A DNA stretch of 42,500 nucleotides from Sphaeroforma sirkka (Eukaryota; Opisthokonta; Ichthyosporea; Ichthyophonida), in NCBI GenBank assembly GCA_001586965.3, contig LUCW03000377.1, positions 1-42,500 of the forward strand, written 5' to 3'. Positions 26,713-42,500 of the stretch are shown piece after piece (the stretch's first letter is position 1; each line of letters begins with the position of its first letter). Below the pieces are notes generated by a model that was not told the DNA's origin, searched no databases, and saw only the letters and a list, made by a program, of their open reading frames with translations. Made by a program: the position numbers and the translations under genes.

Positions 26713-26767
26713 ACAACGACGGCATCCCCCTGCCAGCATGTCGGCCGACACGTCGTACATGTCGTTT
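26713..26767. repeat. direct-repeat copy B
   Basis: This is a ~55-bp copy of the 25864 sequence in the same orientation, about 850 bp away, with only a few differences. It lacks the mirrored extension present in copy A. The DNA between the two copies is AT-rich without a gene that I can support. Confidence 0.8.
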
Positions 26768-27119
26768 AGGAAAATATCGGTGTCGTTTACCAACCCAGCA
26801 ATTTATGCGTTTATGATTGTAAAGTAATTATAATTTATTTTTGTCATACATAAATACATACTGATACACTATATACATAAAAACATTATTTCTATAAAAC
26901 TAAAGGTTATCGCTATTTATTCGCTACAGGTCTAATAGAAAATACACCGATCTTTTCTTTTCTAATCATTTAAAAAACCCGTATTTGTATACTCTAATAA
27001 TTATATTTGGAGGGTAATAGTAAATCGGCTATTATATGCAATGATTAAATATAGACCGCCAGACTCGCCAGTTGACAAATACTGACTACACAAGATAACT
27101 TTGAGCACAACGCGTGACT
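26768..27119. other. AT-rich gene-free stretch before the PP2C gene
   Basis: I see no exon here. It should contain the promoter region of the PP2C gene if the proposed first exon at 27120 is right. No clear TATA box can be singled out in such AT-rich DNA. Confidence 0.4.
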
Positions 27120-32269
<5,150 letters not shown>

Positions 32270-32583
32270 CAATAGCAAATATATAAGAGTTGTGGAGTGT
32301 TCATCACATACTGCACGAACTGGGCGGGGGAAAGATCAATACCTACGCCAGCGACAGCAGTAATCATCCAAGCTTTCAGGTAAATTAAAGAAAGCTAGTC
32401 ATATCCTACTGAGATTTTTGAATTAGTACAACCAGTAAGAAATATTTCTGGGATAAACATCTTTAGGTAAGCAGATGGTGCTGTGCTTCTACACTGAGAA
32501 TTTTATGTCGCATCACAAAGATCATCTACGGATCTTCTCGAAGGAATTTCTCAGCACCTACGAAGGACGCAGTTTGTACCTGT
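32270..32583. other. 3' region after PP2C
   Basis: This follows the PP2C stop and should hold its 3' UTR. I see no further exon. Confidence 0.45.
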
Positions 32584-32817
32584 GCACCTGTTTTGTTACG
32601 CTTGTACATGTATTTAGGATATGCACCTGTTTTGTTCCGCTTGTACATGTATTTTGGATATGCACCTGTTTTGTTACGCTTGTACATGTATTTTAGATAT
32701 GCACCTGTTTTTTACGCTTGTACATGTATTTTGGATATGCACCTGTTTTTTTACGCTTGTGTATGTATTTAGGAAATGCACCTGTTTTGTTACGCTTGTG
32801 CATGTATTTAGGATATG
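32584..32817. repeat. six tandem copies of a 39-bp unit
   Basis: Each unit reads GCACCTGTTTTGTTACGCTT followed by GTACATGTATTTAGGATAT, with point changes and a 1-nt shorter fourth copy. It lies between the convergent PP2C and BAP3-like genes. Because 39 is a multiple of three, plus-strand frames encode a 13-residue repeat (with words like CTCILDMHLF), but the 1-nt change breaks the frame and no gene context supports translation. Confidence 0.92.
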
Positions 32818-32956
32818 TAGACCTCAAACAACTGCATACAGAAGGAGTATGTGCTATCAGGCCTTCAAGTCCATTGACAGTCGTCGATTACCTACCGCGC
32901 TTGAGCACAGTGCACAGCCGGTATTTATTTGATATCGAGATTTCTTTTCTACGAGT

Positions 32957-35900
32957 CTAGAGGGATTCGAATTCCTCGCCTAGATTCGGCGCAACCTCGG
33001 CTATAAAGGCTATCGCTGCGTAGTCTTTCCTCCCCATAAAGAACTTGGGCATCAGGTTCTGGGCTCGGTCGTTTAAGATATAGTATATGTATTTGGACGA
33101 AATTGAAGCTCCGGCGCGGGACAGTCCGAACTCTTGTCGAAGGGGGACCTCTGATAAGCGCCTGCAAACGAAAAAGATTGGGTGTCAGCCGATATGGAAT
33201 CCCTATATCACAAACCCTTGCTATTCTTGTATAGGGCAACTACTGGCCACGACCAGCACAGTAAGACCTGGTCTGGTTAGTGGCGATAAAACTGATATCT
33301 GATGGCATGCCTTTGCAAGCAGAGATACAGAATGTGGAAGTGACTTACTTTATATCGATCAGTACTTCAGCGATGTATTCGTCCGGCTCAAATTGATCGT
33401 AATCCCAGAATTGCAATTGTAGCATGACCGGTTCAATTTGCGCGTCGGATCGTTTGTATTTACTGCAAGTGGAAAGTTAGACGACACGGATAAGTGAGCT
33501 CATACACCCGGGCACAACGGATTGAAGCACTTCTAAGTGCTCGTTCCGTCTGTTTCCACTTTATGTTTGCACAAGAAATAGAAATAGCATCGCTGAGATT
33601 TGAGACTGCAGTGGATACCTGCGCTGAACACTTACATGGTAAAGGGCTCCTCAAACACCGGGTTGAGAGTTTCCATCACAGTCTTGGACTTGTAGGCACC
33701 ATGCTCCTTGTCCTGGCGACTGTCCGGTAGTATCCTCGCAGTTACATAACAATCGGTCAATCCTGAGAGCAAGTCAAGCAGCTTTAGTACTTTTATGGAC
33801 CACAAGCTTATACACACTCTGAGATATCTGTAGTTTGGTTATCTCTGGTGAATCCAGTGAGATAATGCCTTTGCAAAGTGTGCGGTACAGTCTTCAGTGT
33901 CTATGAACTATTTGACATGCTAGTAGAGAAAGGATTGTCTTGGAGAGTACATACACATATCGCACATCCGCTATGAGGCTTCATAGATACATTCATATAC
34001 GATTGAACAAGCAATAGCCAGTCATTTACATTGATTTGAGTTCATCAAACAACAACCAGAATAAGCAGAGTTCAGCTGTACCTGTTCTATCCATTGGTAA
34101 GAGACCCGTGGCGTTGTGTAAGTTGATATCGATTGATCTGAAGTTTCTTCTGTGTATTAATGACATCTCAGACTTGCCGTACCTCTGCAGATTATTCGTC
34201 CCAACGGCTCTGGCTGCAAGCTGCCAGACATTACGGTACGGTTTGTTCTTAGGCAGGGATCTGAATAATGACAATAAAAGTAGGGTTTAAGAGTTTATAC
34301 GTGGGTCTAGGTAGGGTGTTTTGTGCATATCGTCAGCCGGCGCTTACTATGCAGAGTTCACTTCCTTAGCGCAGGTACCTAACTTATCCAGAGGCGTCAG
34401 AATCAAACCAATCAGACGAACGCGCACCCCAAGAGACTTACGAGATTGGAATGACCACCTCGCCCATGTAATCGTCACCTCCGATGTAGTCGTAGTCATA
34501 GAAATCAAATTTCAGACTCTCGCCTTCCACGGTGGCATCGATGTACCTGTGTGTGATTCATCGAGCACAGCCAATTAGACGCAGACGACAAAGTTTATGT
34601 GCCGGTCCGATGCTCAACATGCAACATCGAATAGTGCGAGCAAATCCTAAAACCCCCAATCATCTCTGAATCTCACGTTACATGGGATACACCACAAGCA
34701 CCCCTTCTGGAGTGCAACATGGGGCGGAACACTTGGTGATTTGCAGTGGACGCAGATTGCATACGTTTCCATCATCTGATCGAACACTGGGTTCAGGGTT
34801 TCGTATTTGACGGCGGATTTCTGCTTTTTACTCCGGGCTTTCACAGGCAGCACACTCATCACTACATATGGGTCCGATAGTCCTGTCTCGTCCATGGCTG
34901 GCAGTCCATAGCAGCAGACCAGTAGCACCTTCACCAAGCCTACAATAATGTATTAATCGGGTTAATTTGAGCCCATATTCCCATTCTCGGGTCTCATTCA
35001 CATACTCAAAAATACTATTACAGGTTTTCGTTTTGCTAGTGATATGAGTATGCCTGCTTTAGGCCCCAAATGCACACACCTGTTTCGGGCTCGTACGTGA
35101 TCTCTGCTTCAAATTTACCGAGATCCTCTTCTGGCAGCTCCGCCAGGTCAGTGTCATTCTCTATTATATTATTCGCCTGTATGCATTGCGACAAGCCGAT
35201 GGTGAGTTTTGACGCATAGACATGCTTCCAAATAAAGACAGGCACGGCTTGTCGTGAACCGCCAGCACTCCTCAGCACGAGTGGCACCCCATGATACTGT
35301 ACATATTTCCATTGCAAAATCTAAGGCATTTTTTAAATAGTCCTCACCTTAGCCTGCATTTCTTCTTGGTCCCGATAGTACCGGCCTACGAGTTCGCTGG
35401 TGGGCAGAGGCACAAACCTGAATCGTGAACCAATACTCGCTATCAGATCTCAATAATCATTGGACAGGCGTCCCGTACATATCCATGCTTACTGGTAGAA
35501 AAAGGTATTCAGAAGTGAATGGCATGATATTTACCTACATATTTAGTGTCCTGGTTCAAACTCCCATACATATACACACCCTAAGATTTCCTTCAGCTTT
35601 ATAAACTCTTCGATGTCGATCTTGTCGTCCTTGACACCCTCGCCACCGGCGTGGAAGTAGTTGCGGAGAATGCTCAATGCATGTGCCAGTATCTTCGACT
35701 TCTGCTCGTTCAGCGGATATCGATTGCTCTTGGGCTGGAGGATGTATTTGCAGTGCAGAATGGTTACGCTAATGATACCTGATGCCGCATTCAAACGTGG
35801 CAAGCAGAGATATGCAGTACTATACAGCTTGGCACGGCCAATCCACAGGTTGGGTATGGACGTTCGCATTTTAAGTACAAACAACGCAAATAGTACATGT

Positions 35901-38900
35901 CTAAGTACGAGACGAGTGATGCTTGGCAATAACAGTACTGTGCGTGTAGTCTGAGTGATCAGCCTTACCTTGATCACTGTCCACATAGCATTCACCGTGT
36001 TGCTCCAAAGCCTCTCTAAGATGTTGATGAACAGATCGTGGGTAATCAGGTATTCATTCAGCGTCTAAAGGTGAGAGGCAGGTGAGCAAACTGTTGATTT
36101 AGCCGCACTGTCAAGGCAATTGACATTGAACTGCGAGGTTGATCGGTAGTAAACTATTAATAGTTATTGGAACAATCGGATAAATCCAAATACACATGAC
36201 ACATACTCCGAGAATTAGGTCCAGAAACTCCGTTAGATCCAGCATCATTTGGAACACTAAATCTTCTGTAATGACAGTCTTTGAATCGATCTTCTCCTGT
36301 GGTGGACATTGGAATTGTATATCCGTGTGAGGCGATGTGAAGCTAGTAACCACTGATAGGACCACACACCCCGAATGCCGTCACATGTGCTGAACTAGAC
36401 TATAAAAAACCCTAAAACATTAAGGTAGTAATTAGTATAGGGCTACTGAACTAGGACCATCTCACTATCTCTCGTAGGACAGAGTGGTCATTGAAAACCA
36501 CAGCAGTTTACAAGAGGCGCCCAATACAGTACTGATGTGTGTTCGTACTTCTTAAGTCACCACGACTTCTGCTACCTACCATGGTCTTCTTCAACAGCTC
36601 GAGCGAAGCATCCTCCTCGTCTTCCAGCAGATCACCGACGAAGAAGTTCTCCAGGACTTTGAGCACTGGTTTCTTTTCAACGCCGACCAGTCGTTGCATG
36701 AACTTCACAATCAAAGGTTCGATCTGATGGATGAAGTACGATACACTTGAGTAGACATACCATACCAAAACAAAACCTCCTAATACAAGCATGCCAATAG
36801 TCTGGTGAATAAACAAGTAGAAAGTTGTGCGGAATCCGAACTCGATGGTTTGTACCTTTTTTGCTAAGAAGTCCAAACAGAAGTATAGCTGTTCTCGCAC
36901 AAAAATGGCTTGCTCTTCGAAGAAGACCACCAGTGGGGGCTTGAAATGCGAGTCCTCACTGTGGTGGGTTTATTTTCGATTGAATATCAAGGTGAAGTAG
37001 GGCAGAGCTGAACGGATCCGAAACGAATGCAAGGATCATCCCCACAAAATATCCGACGCAGAGACAAACATTACACGAAGCTAGTTGTGACTGTGCTGGT
37101 AGAACGAGAACAAAATCAAAATCTGATTTCTCAACAAGTCTGTGCCGTACGACGCGGCAATGCATACCTTTTCTTTATTTTCTCCATCATACTCTGCTGG
37201 TCTATCGCCTCAAATGTGGCCCTCATCTTCTCCACAGCTATGTCCAGATTATTTAAGTGTATGCAGTGCTGCAATATGAAAGTGAAAGGACCCGAATTAA
37301 GTTCCCGAACTATGAACACCACGCCCCACTTTCATCTCGCCGAATCATGGCCTGTTGAATTTAAGAGGCTATGGCTGAACTTGCATAATGTTTGTCACTG
37401 AACACACGAGCCAATCCTCACCTCAATGGTAACAAAGTCTGTTTCCGCATGTGCCTGCTCTTCGAACTTTTTCCGCACTTTCTGGGCATAGACTGTCAGG
37501 CCTTCACAGACCATCTGCGCTCGGTTCGGATATGAAATATAACAGAAAGAAATCAGAACCCGAACGAACCCAGAATATCAGGTAAGAGTATGAGAGAACA
37601 GGACAAGATCAGTTTAGGGCTGAAGTACCACTTAAAACTTACCTCGAAGAACATGGTTACGAATGCTAGGTTCGTGCTCGGATCCTCCCATTCCAGTTTA
37701 ACAATGAAATCAAGCGCTTGCGAGAAGCAAGCGAAGACATCAATGACAGAGGAGGAGTAAAGCACATCCGATACAGCCTGTTGGTAGTTGAGAAGGCAGT
37801 AAATGAGCAGCCAAGAACACAGAGCTCTTACCCGTTTAGAAGTGTACCGAAATGCTACACGTCACATCACGTTCACAGAATGAGCCGGCGCAATATACAT
37901 AAGGGTTTGCGATGCGAAATATCGATTGAGGGATCCACCCAGCGGCATATATCGCCCCTCGAGTACCATGGATTGGAAAAAATCTATTCTAGCTTTTCGA
38001 TTGGTGAATATTCTATTCTAGTTTTCAATTGGTTGTATTTCTACTTTAACTATTCGACTGGTGAATTTTCTATTCTAGTTTTCAAATGGTTGTATATCTA
38101 CTTTAGCTTTTCAATTGGTAGATTTCCTATTCTAGTTTTTTGATTGGTAGTGTTTCTATTTTAGTTTTTCGATTGGTAGCTTGTCTATTCTGGTTTTTCG
38201 ATTGGTAGTTATTCGTTAGCAGACAGATGCGCTTACCGTATCATCGACTTGGATGGCCATGTGTATCCAGTTTGCGGCCAAGCGTCGAGTCACGTTTAAC
38301 CACTCGACAACAAATCGCGTGAACTTCTGCTCATAGTTCTTTAGAGGTTCCCATTCGCTGTGTGAATCCAAAGGCATTGTTTGTCAATGAATGTAGATGC
38401 ATACTCAACGGGAACCTTGCATACGCTATCGTGTGTGTCATAGCAGAGTATGAACTCCCTTCTTGTTCCCGTCCAGCGACTATGTCAGTTCACAAAGCAC
38501 ACTACATGTACATATACGGCTGTATGCTAATCTAAAACAATGTACTTCGAAATCAGGTCTTGTGGGAGAGAAGGCAAGAACGGGACCGCAGAGTTCAAGA
38601 CGAATTTGTGCCGTGAAACCCAAAAAGAATATTTGGTTCAGCTACGTGGAAATCGCTCGATCGAGTAAACTCGAAAGACCAAAAGCCTACAAACTATGCT
38701 GTTGTATTTGGGCAACCTTTATAAACAATACTTGTGTTTCGATTCCACGCAGTTCGTCGCAAATATAGTAAACTCCTACGACCAATGACAACCCAATTGT
38801 GTTGGTATATAAAAACAAGGACCGTGCACGCACCTGGCTGGTATGAGTTTCGAGACGTATTCAGTCACGAGACGCTTGCATTGAAAGTAGAGTTGGAAGA

Positions 38901-41900
38901 TGTACGGATTCATCTCGCCGTATTCCGGCTCGTGCAGAACTCCGTTGATCGTATCATCGAGTTCTTCGAGAAGCACTTGTAAATAGGTCCGCGTGTGTGT
39001 GGTCAGATACTTCACTCCCATTTCCCTGTGTGGCGAGAGGAGCGAGAGGGCTATAAATGCTCTGTAGGTTACATCGGATTGCACAGCAGAGACGAAGACA
39101 ACTGCACATCTGCACCCGAGTGATACGCTACGAAAATCCTACCTATGGTAAGCTACATACGATACGCTGCTGAAATCCTCACGTGGTTGGATCACGCGCG
39201 AATGGTCACATACAAGCGCGTCTCGAGAAGACTTAACAGAGGGAAAGGGCATCACAGCCACAGGGTGGCGCTGGTGCTATAATTGATCGCAAATCTGTCT
39301 TCTACTAAGACTATCCGTGGTGTAGATCATACTAGTCTTGGCGATGGCATACGCAAACAAACCGTTAAGGACTATGCAGCGCCTAGCACAACACGCACCT
39401 CAGAGGCGCACTTGGTTTGGCACGCGCGGCATCGAGAGTACGGAGGTGAATGTTGAACCTATACACTAGCCGTGAAACTGCCTCGTTTTCGCAGGCCTCG
39501 GCGGCAGACTCTTTCGCTAGGTTCACGCACCTGACCGCGTTTTGCTGAATACATGTGATGGTTGGCATGTGAGTGAGCAGGTAAAAGTAGCGCTATAGTA
39601 TACTATCCTTTATATGCGGTTGGATGCCACGTATTTAGGTGTCACGTGTCTGCGTAAATGAATCCTTCGTTGGTTGATTGGGTGCTCATAATGACTAAAC
39701 CGACGGCATATGACTCACATAATCCTCGAGTACAATCAGACGTACGATACCGTATTGTTATGGTTGCTGTCATGTCAGTAACTGCAAGCATGACTCACCT
39801 CAATACACAAGGCTGCCACTTCGTTCAACGGCAGGATCGAGGGGAACTTCTGAGTGAACCCAGGCACGATCATAGCAAGGCCCAGTACATCACCCCAGTC
39901 AAATAGTCGGTTATCGGAATCTAAATGGCGACCAAGAATATAAAGAATATATAGTTATAATGAGACTCTCTGATTTTGCTCAGATATAACAATTAAGAAA
40001 GTCCAGAGCAAAGAGAAGTTTATCGTTGGTAGTGAGTGCTTGTGAAACACGGACGCAGTCGTCAATGAAGAATACCTACTGCAAACGAGGTGCAAGAACC
40101 TGCCATCAAAGCCTCAACTCACCCTTCTCCGAGAACGGAAACTTGTCATTGAAGCGAATAAGCATCCAGCAGAAGTAGCTGTGTATCTTCGCCAGCGCTT
40201 GATAGAGCTCTTCCGCCTGCAGTGCGATCGAACGACCGAAAATCATTTTAGAACACATCACCGTACCTAATACTCAGGCACACATTTGCTTTACGAATAC
40301 TATCATTGAACAATGCACATAGTTAGGCCAGACCGATGCGGTGGGTGGCTTGTATACTAGAATCAAAAGTACTGCAAACAAGTGACCGTGACAGTCCGAA
40401 CACACATCCGAGTGTGGGAGAGAGTCAGGCGCGACTAGCACGAGGCAACTCAGATGCGACGTGTAGCAATGTCTTACTTCACTTTCTGAAAGGTTCTTGA
40501 AATCGCCCTCTGTCGCCACTCCTTCGATAGTGTTTGCCATGGTCACGACATCGGTGGTGTTGGTGCACCACAGCTGCGACACTTGGTTGATAAACTTGCT
40601 GCGTACAATCAAGGCGAGGCATGAGCACACCACAGCGAACAAGCGAGGGAAAGGATTTGAAGGCCGTGTTGTACCCGATCACGGGGTCAGAGTATGAGAA
40701 ATAGATCAGCCCCGATATGTCCTGGAAACAAGAACGTCTTATACCGTGCGCCTGGAGTGTAGCTACCGCTTGTGCGATCAAGTAATACCTCACCATCTCG
40801 CTGCATACCAACGTAGAAGATACTGTACATAATTATACCAATCTATACTACACCAAACAATATGGAAAAAAACAATACGGTACCCAACCATCCCAGCCCC
40901 AACAAAACAAAACAAAACATTCTGTACTGAACTATACCAAATGATACCATACCATACCATACAAAAGCAAACCATAAGGCACCCAACCATACTAGCCCCA
41001 ACCAAACCAAAGATTCCATTCTGCATTGACCTATACCAACCCATACCATACCAAACCATACAAAAACAACTCATACGGTATCCACCCACACCAACCCCAA
41101 CTAAGCAAAAGAGATTATTCAATGCCGAACTATACCAACCCATACCATACCACACTATGACATATCATACCATACCGTACCATATCATATCATACCATAC
41201 CATTCCATACCATAACCAACTACAGTAAAGCACACAGCACCGACTATACCACCCAAACCTATACCAAGCCACCTTATATCGAACCACAATCTACGACACC
41301 GTGTCATAAAAACCAGTCCGGCCCATACCATTTGTTAGCGACGACTGGATTCAGGCAGTTAGTCATCACCAGGCAGCGCATAAGCTCTGACATCTGCGCG
41401 CTGGCTTTTGCGCCGTCGTGCGCGATGCATTCAGCGTGGATCTGGCTGAACTGCGCGTTGAGGTGACTGTTCTTGACCGTTTTCTCGGCACGAACGTCGT
41501 CTGCAATGATAGGGCTGGCGGTGACCGCTAGTTCAATGGCGCCGGTCACATTCGATCGGCGCGACCGGGAGGAAACTCTGTGTGTGTATGGAGGGGTGCA
41601 GTGGGTGAGCGCTTTGTATAGTATTGAGTACTCGACCGATTTGTCTGTAGAGACTAGGTGGTATACGGAAGGTCCAATGCTGTATGTAAGAGCTGGATGA
41701 GCAATGGTGACAGAACGCCCGTGGCGAGTGTCGCGTGAAGAATGATACGCATGTGGGCGATGTGTGTGTCCATTGTATATCATGTCATACGTGCAACGTG
41801 TCTGGAAGGGAGCGCGCGCGTCTTATTCGCCACCATGTGAAGATTGTAATACAGGGATGCACGGTGCAGAATGTCGCATAGACTCTTATGTCCCATACAT

Positions 41901-42196
41901 ACTCCATAGATATATAGATCCCAATACCTACTCGTTAGATATCTGGATCCCATTCTGGTATTCAAATCCCATACATACTCTATAGATATTTGAATCCTAT
42001 GCTTATTCTATAGGTATTTGAACCCCATACTTACTCGATAGTCTGTGCGAATTCCATGCCGATTGTGCTTAGCGGTATCACAATCCTTCCAAGGAAGTCG
42101 TCGCCGCCAGGCTCTGTGGCGCTTCTGCCAAGTAAAGCCTCATCTTCATCAAAGCAATCGATCAAAAACTTGGAACCCCAGACATTGTCGACCTCG
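32957..42196 (-). CDS. BAP3/Munc13-4-like C2-MUN-C2-C2 protein (N terminus beyond window)
   Basis: Vesicle-priming family protein: the MUN domain works on SNAREs and C2 domains bind Ca2+/phospholipid. Minus-strand exons: 42196-42035, 41577-41329, (probable 40796-40802), 40721-40675, 40598-40478, 40216-40123, 39920-39799, 39544-39399, 39025-38834, 38357-38237, 37777-37643, 37514-37422, 37268-37168, 36958-36856, 36723-36580, 36296-36207, 36064-35969, 35734-35580, 35417-35348, 35296-35080, 34939-34765, 34546-34442, 34260-34082, 33762-33636, 33462-33349, 33161-32957. About 1122 residues lie in the window. Residues 1-55 end a C2 domain with a long loop 3 (FDEDEALL, then GGDDFLGRIVIPL), as in BAP3/Munc13-4. 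MUN spans about 155-730: CIHLNNLDIAVEKM, DVFACFSQALDFIVKLEW, ILRNYFHAGGEGVK. The first C-terminal C2 has MDETGLSDPYV and FYDYDYIGGDDYMGEV; the second has LLPMDRTGLTDCYV and WDYDQFEPDEYIAEV. Both keep the five Ca2+ Asp positions. The end, YYILNDRAQNLMPKFF, also matches the family. Two C2 domains after MUN is atypical. Confidence 0.92.
37980..38215. repeat. about eight tandem copies of a ~30-bp unit in a BAP3-like intron
   Basis: The degenerate unit resembles TCTATTCTAGTTTTTCGATT followed by GGTAG or GGTGAA. The array fills much of the intron between the exons at 38357-38237 and 37777-37643 and ends about 20 bp from a splice donor. It has no coding role that I can see. Confidence 0.9.
40796..40802 (-). 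other. probable 7-nt microexon of the BAP3-like gene
   Basis: Exon 41577-41329 ends in phase 2 (AAATG|GTATGG), while the exon starting at 40721 begins in phase 0, so a piece with length 1 mod 3 is missing. Between them the minus strand has TTGGTATGCAG|CGAGATG|GTGAGG, a good acceptor and donor around exactly 7 nt that restore frame and add Glu-Met after a Cys codon. A longer unrecognised exon remains possible. Confidence 0.5.
40805..41160. repeat. three to four tandem copies of a ~99-bp unit in a BAP3-like intron
   Basis: Landmarks such as CACCCAACCATACTAGCCCC recur at about 40878, 40977 and 41076, spaced about 99 bp. Because 99 is divisible by three and the strand is G/T-rich, the minus strand stays open and reads as a 33-residue repeat with words like FCMVWYGMGWY. 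The array lies between exon 41577-41329 and the probable microexon. A flanking CATACC-rich simple sequence extends to about 41220. Confidence 0.88.
41879..42040 (-). repeat. 28-bp minisatellite carrying copies of a 5' splice site
   Basis: Reading the minus strand from the end of exon 42196-42035, about six degenerate copies of CTATMGAGTATGTATGGG plus ~10 bp follow one another. The first copy contains the real exon end and donor (ATCGA|GTAAGT). At least three others keep a donor-like core (GA|GTATGT or GA|GTAGGT). Confidence 0.85.
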
Positions 42197-42211
42197 CTAA
42201 AAAATATGCAG

Positions 42212-42281
42212 TGATGTATACATCAATATGCAGTGATGTATACATCGATGTATACATCAATAAGCAGTGATGTATACATCA
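42212..42281. repeat. four copies of a short palindrome
   Basis: The perfect palindrome GATGTATACATC occurs four times in 70 bp (about 42213, 42235, 42247 and 42269), three of them preceded by GCAGT. It lies in the intron directly upstream of exon 42196-42035. Confidence 0.9.
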
Positions 42282-42500
42282 GATGTAACTGCAGTTGTTG
42301 TGCTGAAAAGAGGGGAGGCATGCAGAATACAGGCGACGATGGACACACCGTTTAAGAACAACTTGCCCTGTTATAATTACGAGGAACGAGCTGGCCCTTT
42401 TAGTGAATACCTACTACCTTCACACGCAAACGTTGATGTGGGTGTCACAATACACACGCATGTACTACAGACTGGTGAAAATTGCATCCACACAACATTA
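42282..42500. other. intron of the BAP3-like gene up to the window edge
   Basis: No earlier C2 strand segments are visible on the minus strand here. The C2 domain that ends in exon 42196-42035 must begin beyond the right edge. Confidence 0.55.

Noticed and set aside
25864-26767. Direct repeats as ends of an LTR-type element
   Set aside because: The repeats are only about 55 bp and no element-type coding region, primer site or polypurine tract is visible between them.
33763-33830. Upstream extension of the last C2 exon reading IKVLKLLDLLSG
   Set aside because: It looks like a C2 strand, but the preceding exon already supplies that strand (INLHNATGLLPMDRTG). The acceptor at CTCTCAG|GATTG joins the two in phase, so the extension is intron.
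40640-40720. Apparent frameshift in the BAP3-like gene between the DPVIG and KFINQ segments
   Set aside because: A 76-nt GT-AG intron (donor GG|GTACAA, acceptor GCAG|C) joins the segments in frame, so no frameshift is needed.

Overview
This window is nuclear DNA from an intron-rich eukaryote. It holds eight protein-coding genes on both strands. I rebuilt them from conserved protein segments joined at GT-AG splice sites with matching phase. Between and inside the genes lie very long (TA)n tracts, other alternating purine/pyrimidine tracts and many short tandem minisatellites. Standard codons work in every gene. The gene set (a TACC coiled-coil protein, a BAP3/Munc13-4-type C2-MUN protein, a PPM1E/F-like PP2C, short ALG13, COX16, UBC12) points to an opisthokont. 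A unicellular holozoan such as an ichthyosporean is my inference, not something I could test.

Layout: 1-1.9 kb, AT-rich intergenic DNA with a small GC-rich island. 2.0-4.0 kb (+), an unassigned polytopic membrane protein. 4.5-6.65 kb (-), NEDD8-conjugating enzyme UBC12, six exons, 182 aa. 6.65-9.65 kb, gene-free, dominated by 1.3 kb of simple sequence and a 3 x 75 bp tandem repeat. 9.65-17.9 kb (-), a giant TACC protein, seven exons, 2165 aa. 18.4-20.2 kb (+), ALG13, four exons, 173 aa. 20.2-21.0 kb (-), COX16, four exons, 102 aa. 21.3-23.5 kb (+), a Rossmann/DUF2520 oxidoreductase-like protein, five exons, 299 aa. 23.5-27.1 kb, gene-free, with an inverted-repeat (foldback-like) structure around TA-rich DNA. 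27.1-32.3 kb (+), a PP2C phosphatase. 33.0-42.2 kb and beyond the right edge (-), a BAP3/Munc13-like protein with the order C2-MUN-C2-C2.

The genes do not form a pathway. They are housekeeping and cell-biology functions: neddylation, spindle/centrosome organisation, dolichol-linked N-glycan synthesis, cytochrome oxidase assembly, phosphatase signalling and regulated exocytosis. Arrangement is compact in places: the ALG13 and COX16 stop codons are about 60 bp apart, tail to tail, and COX16 and the DUF2520 gene are head to head about 320 bp apart. Intron and intergenic length comes largely from microsatellites.

The points most worth a second look are the tandem C2 pair after the MUN domain, a probable 7-nt microexon in the same gene, a 28-bp minisatellite that multiplies a 5' splice site, the very long TACC protein, the foldback element, and the unassigned membrane protein.
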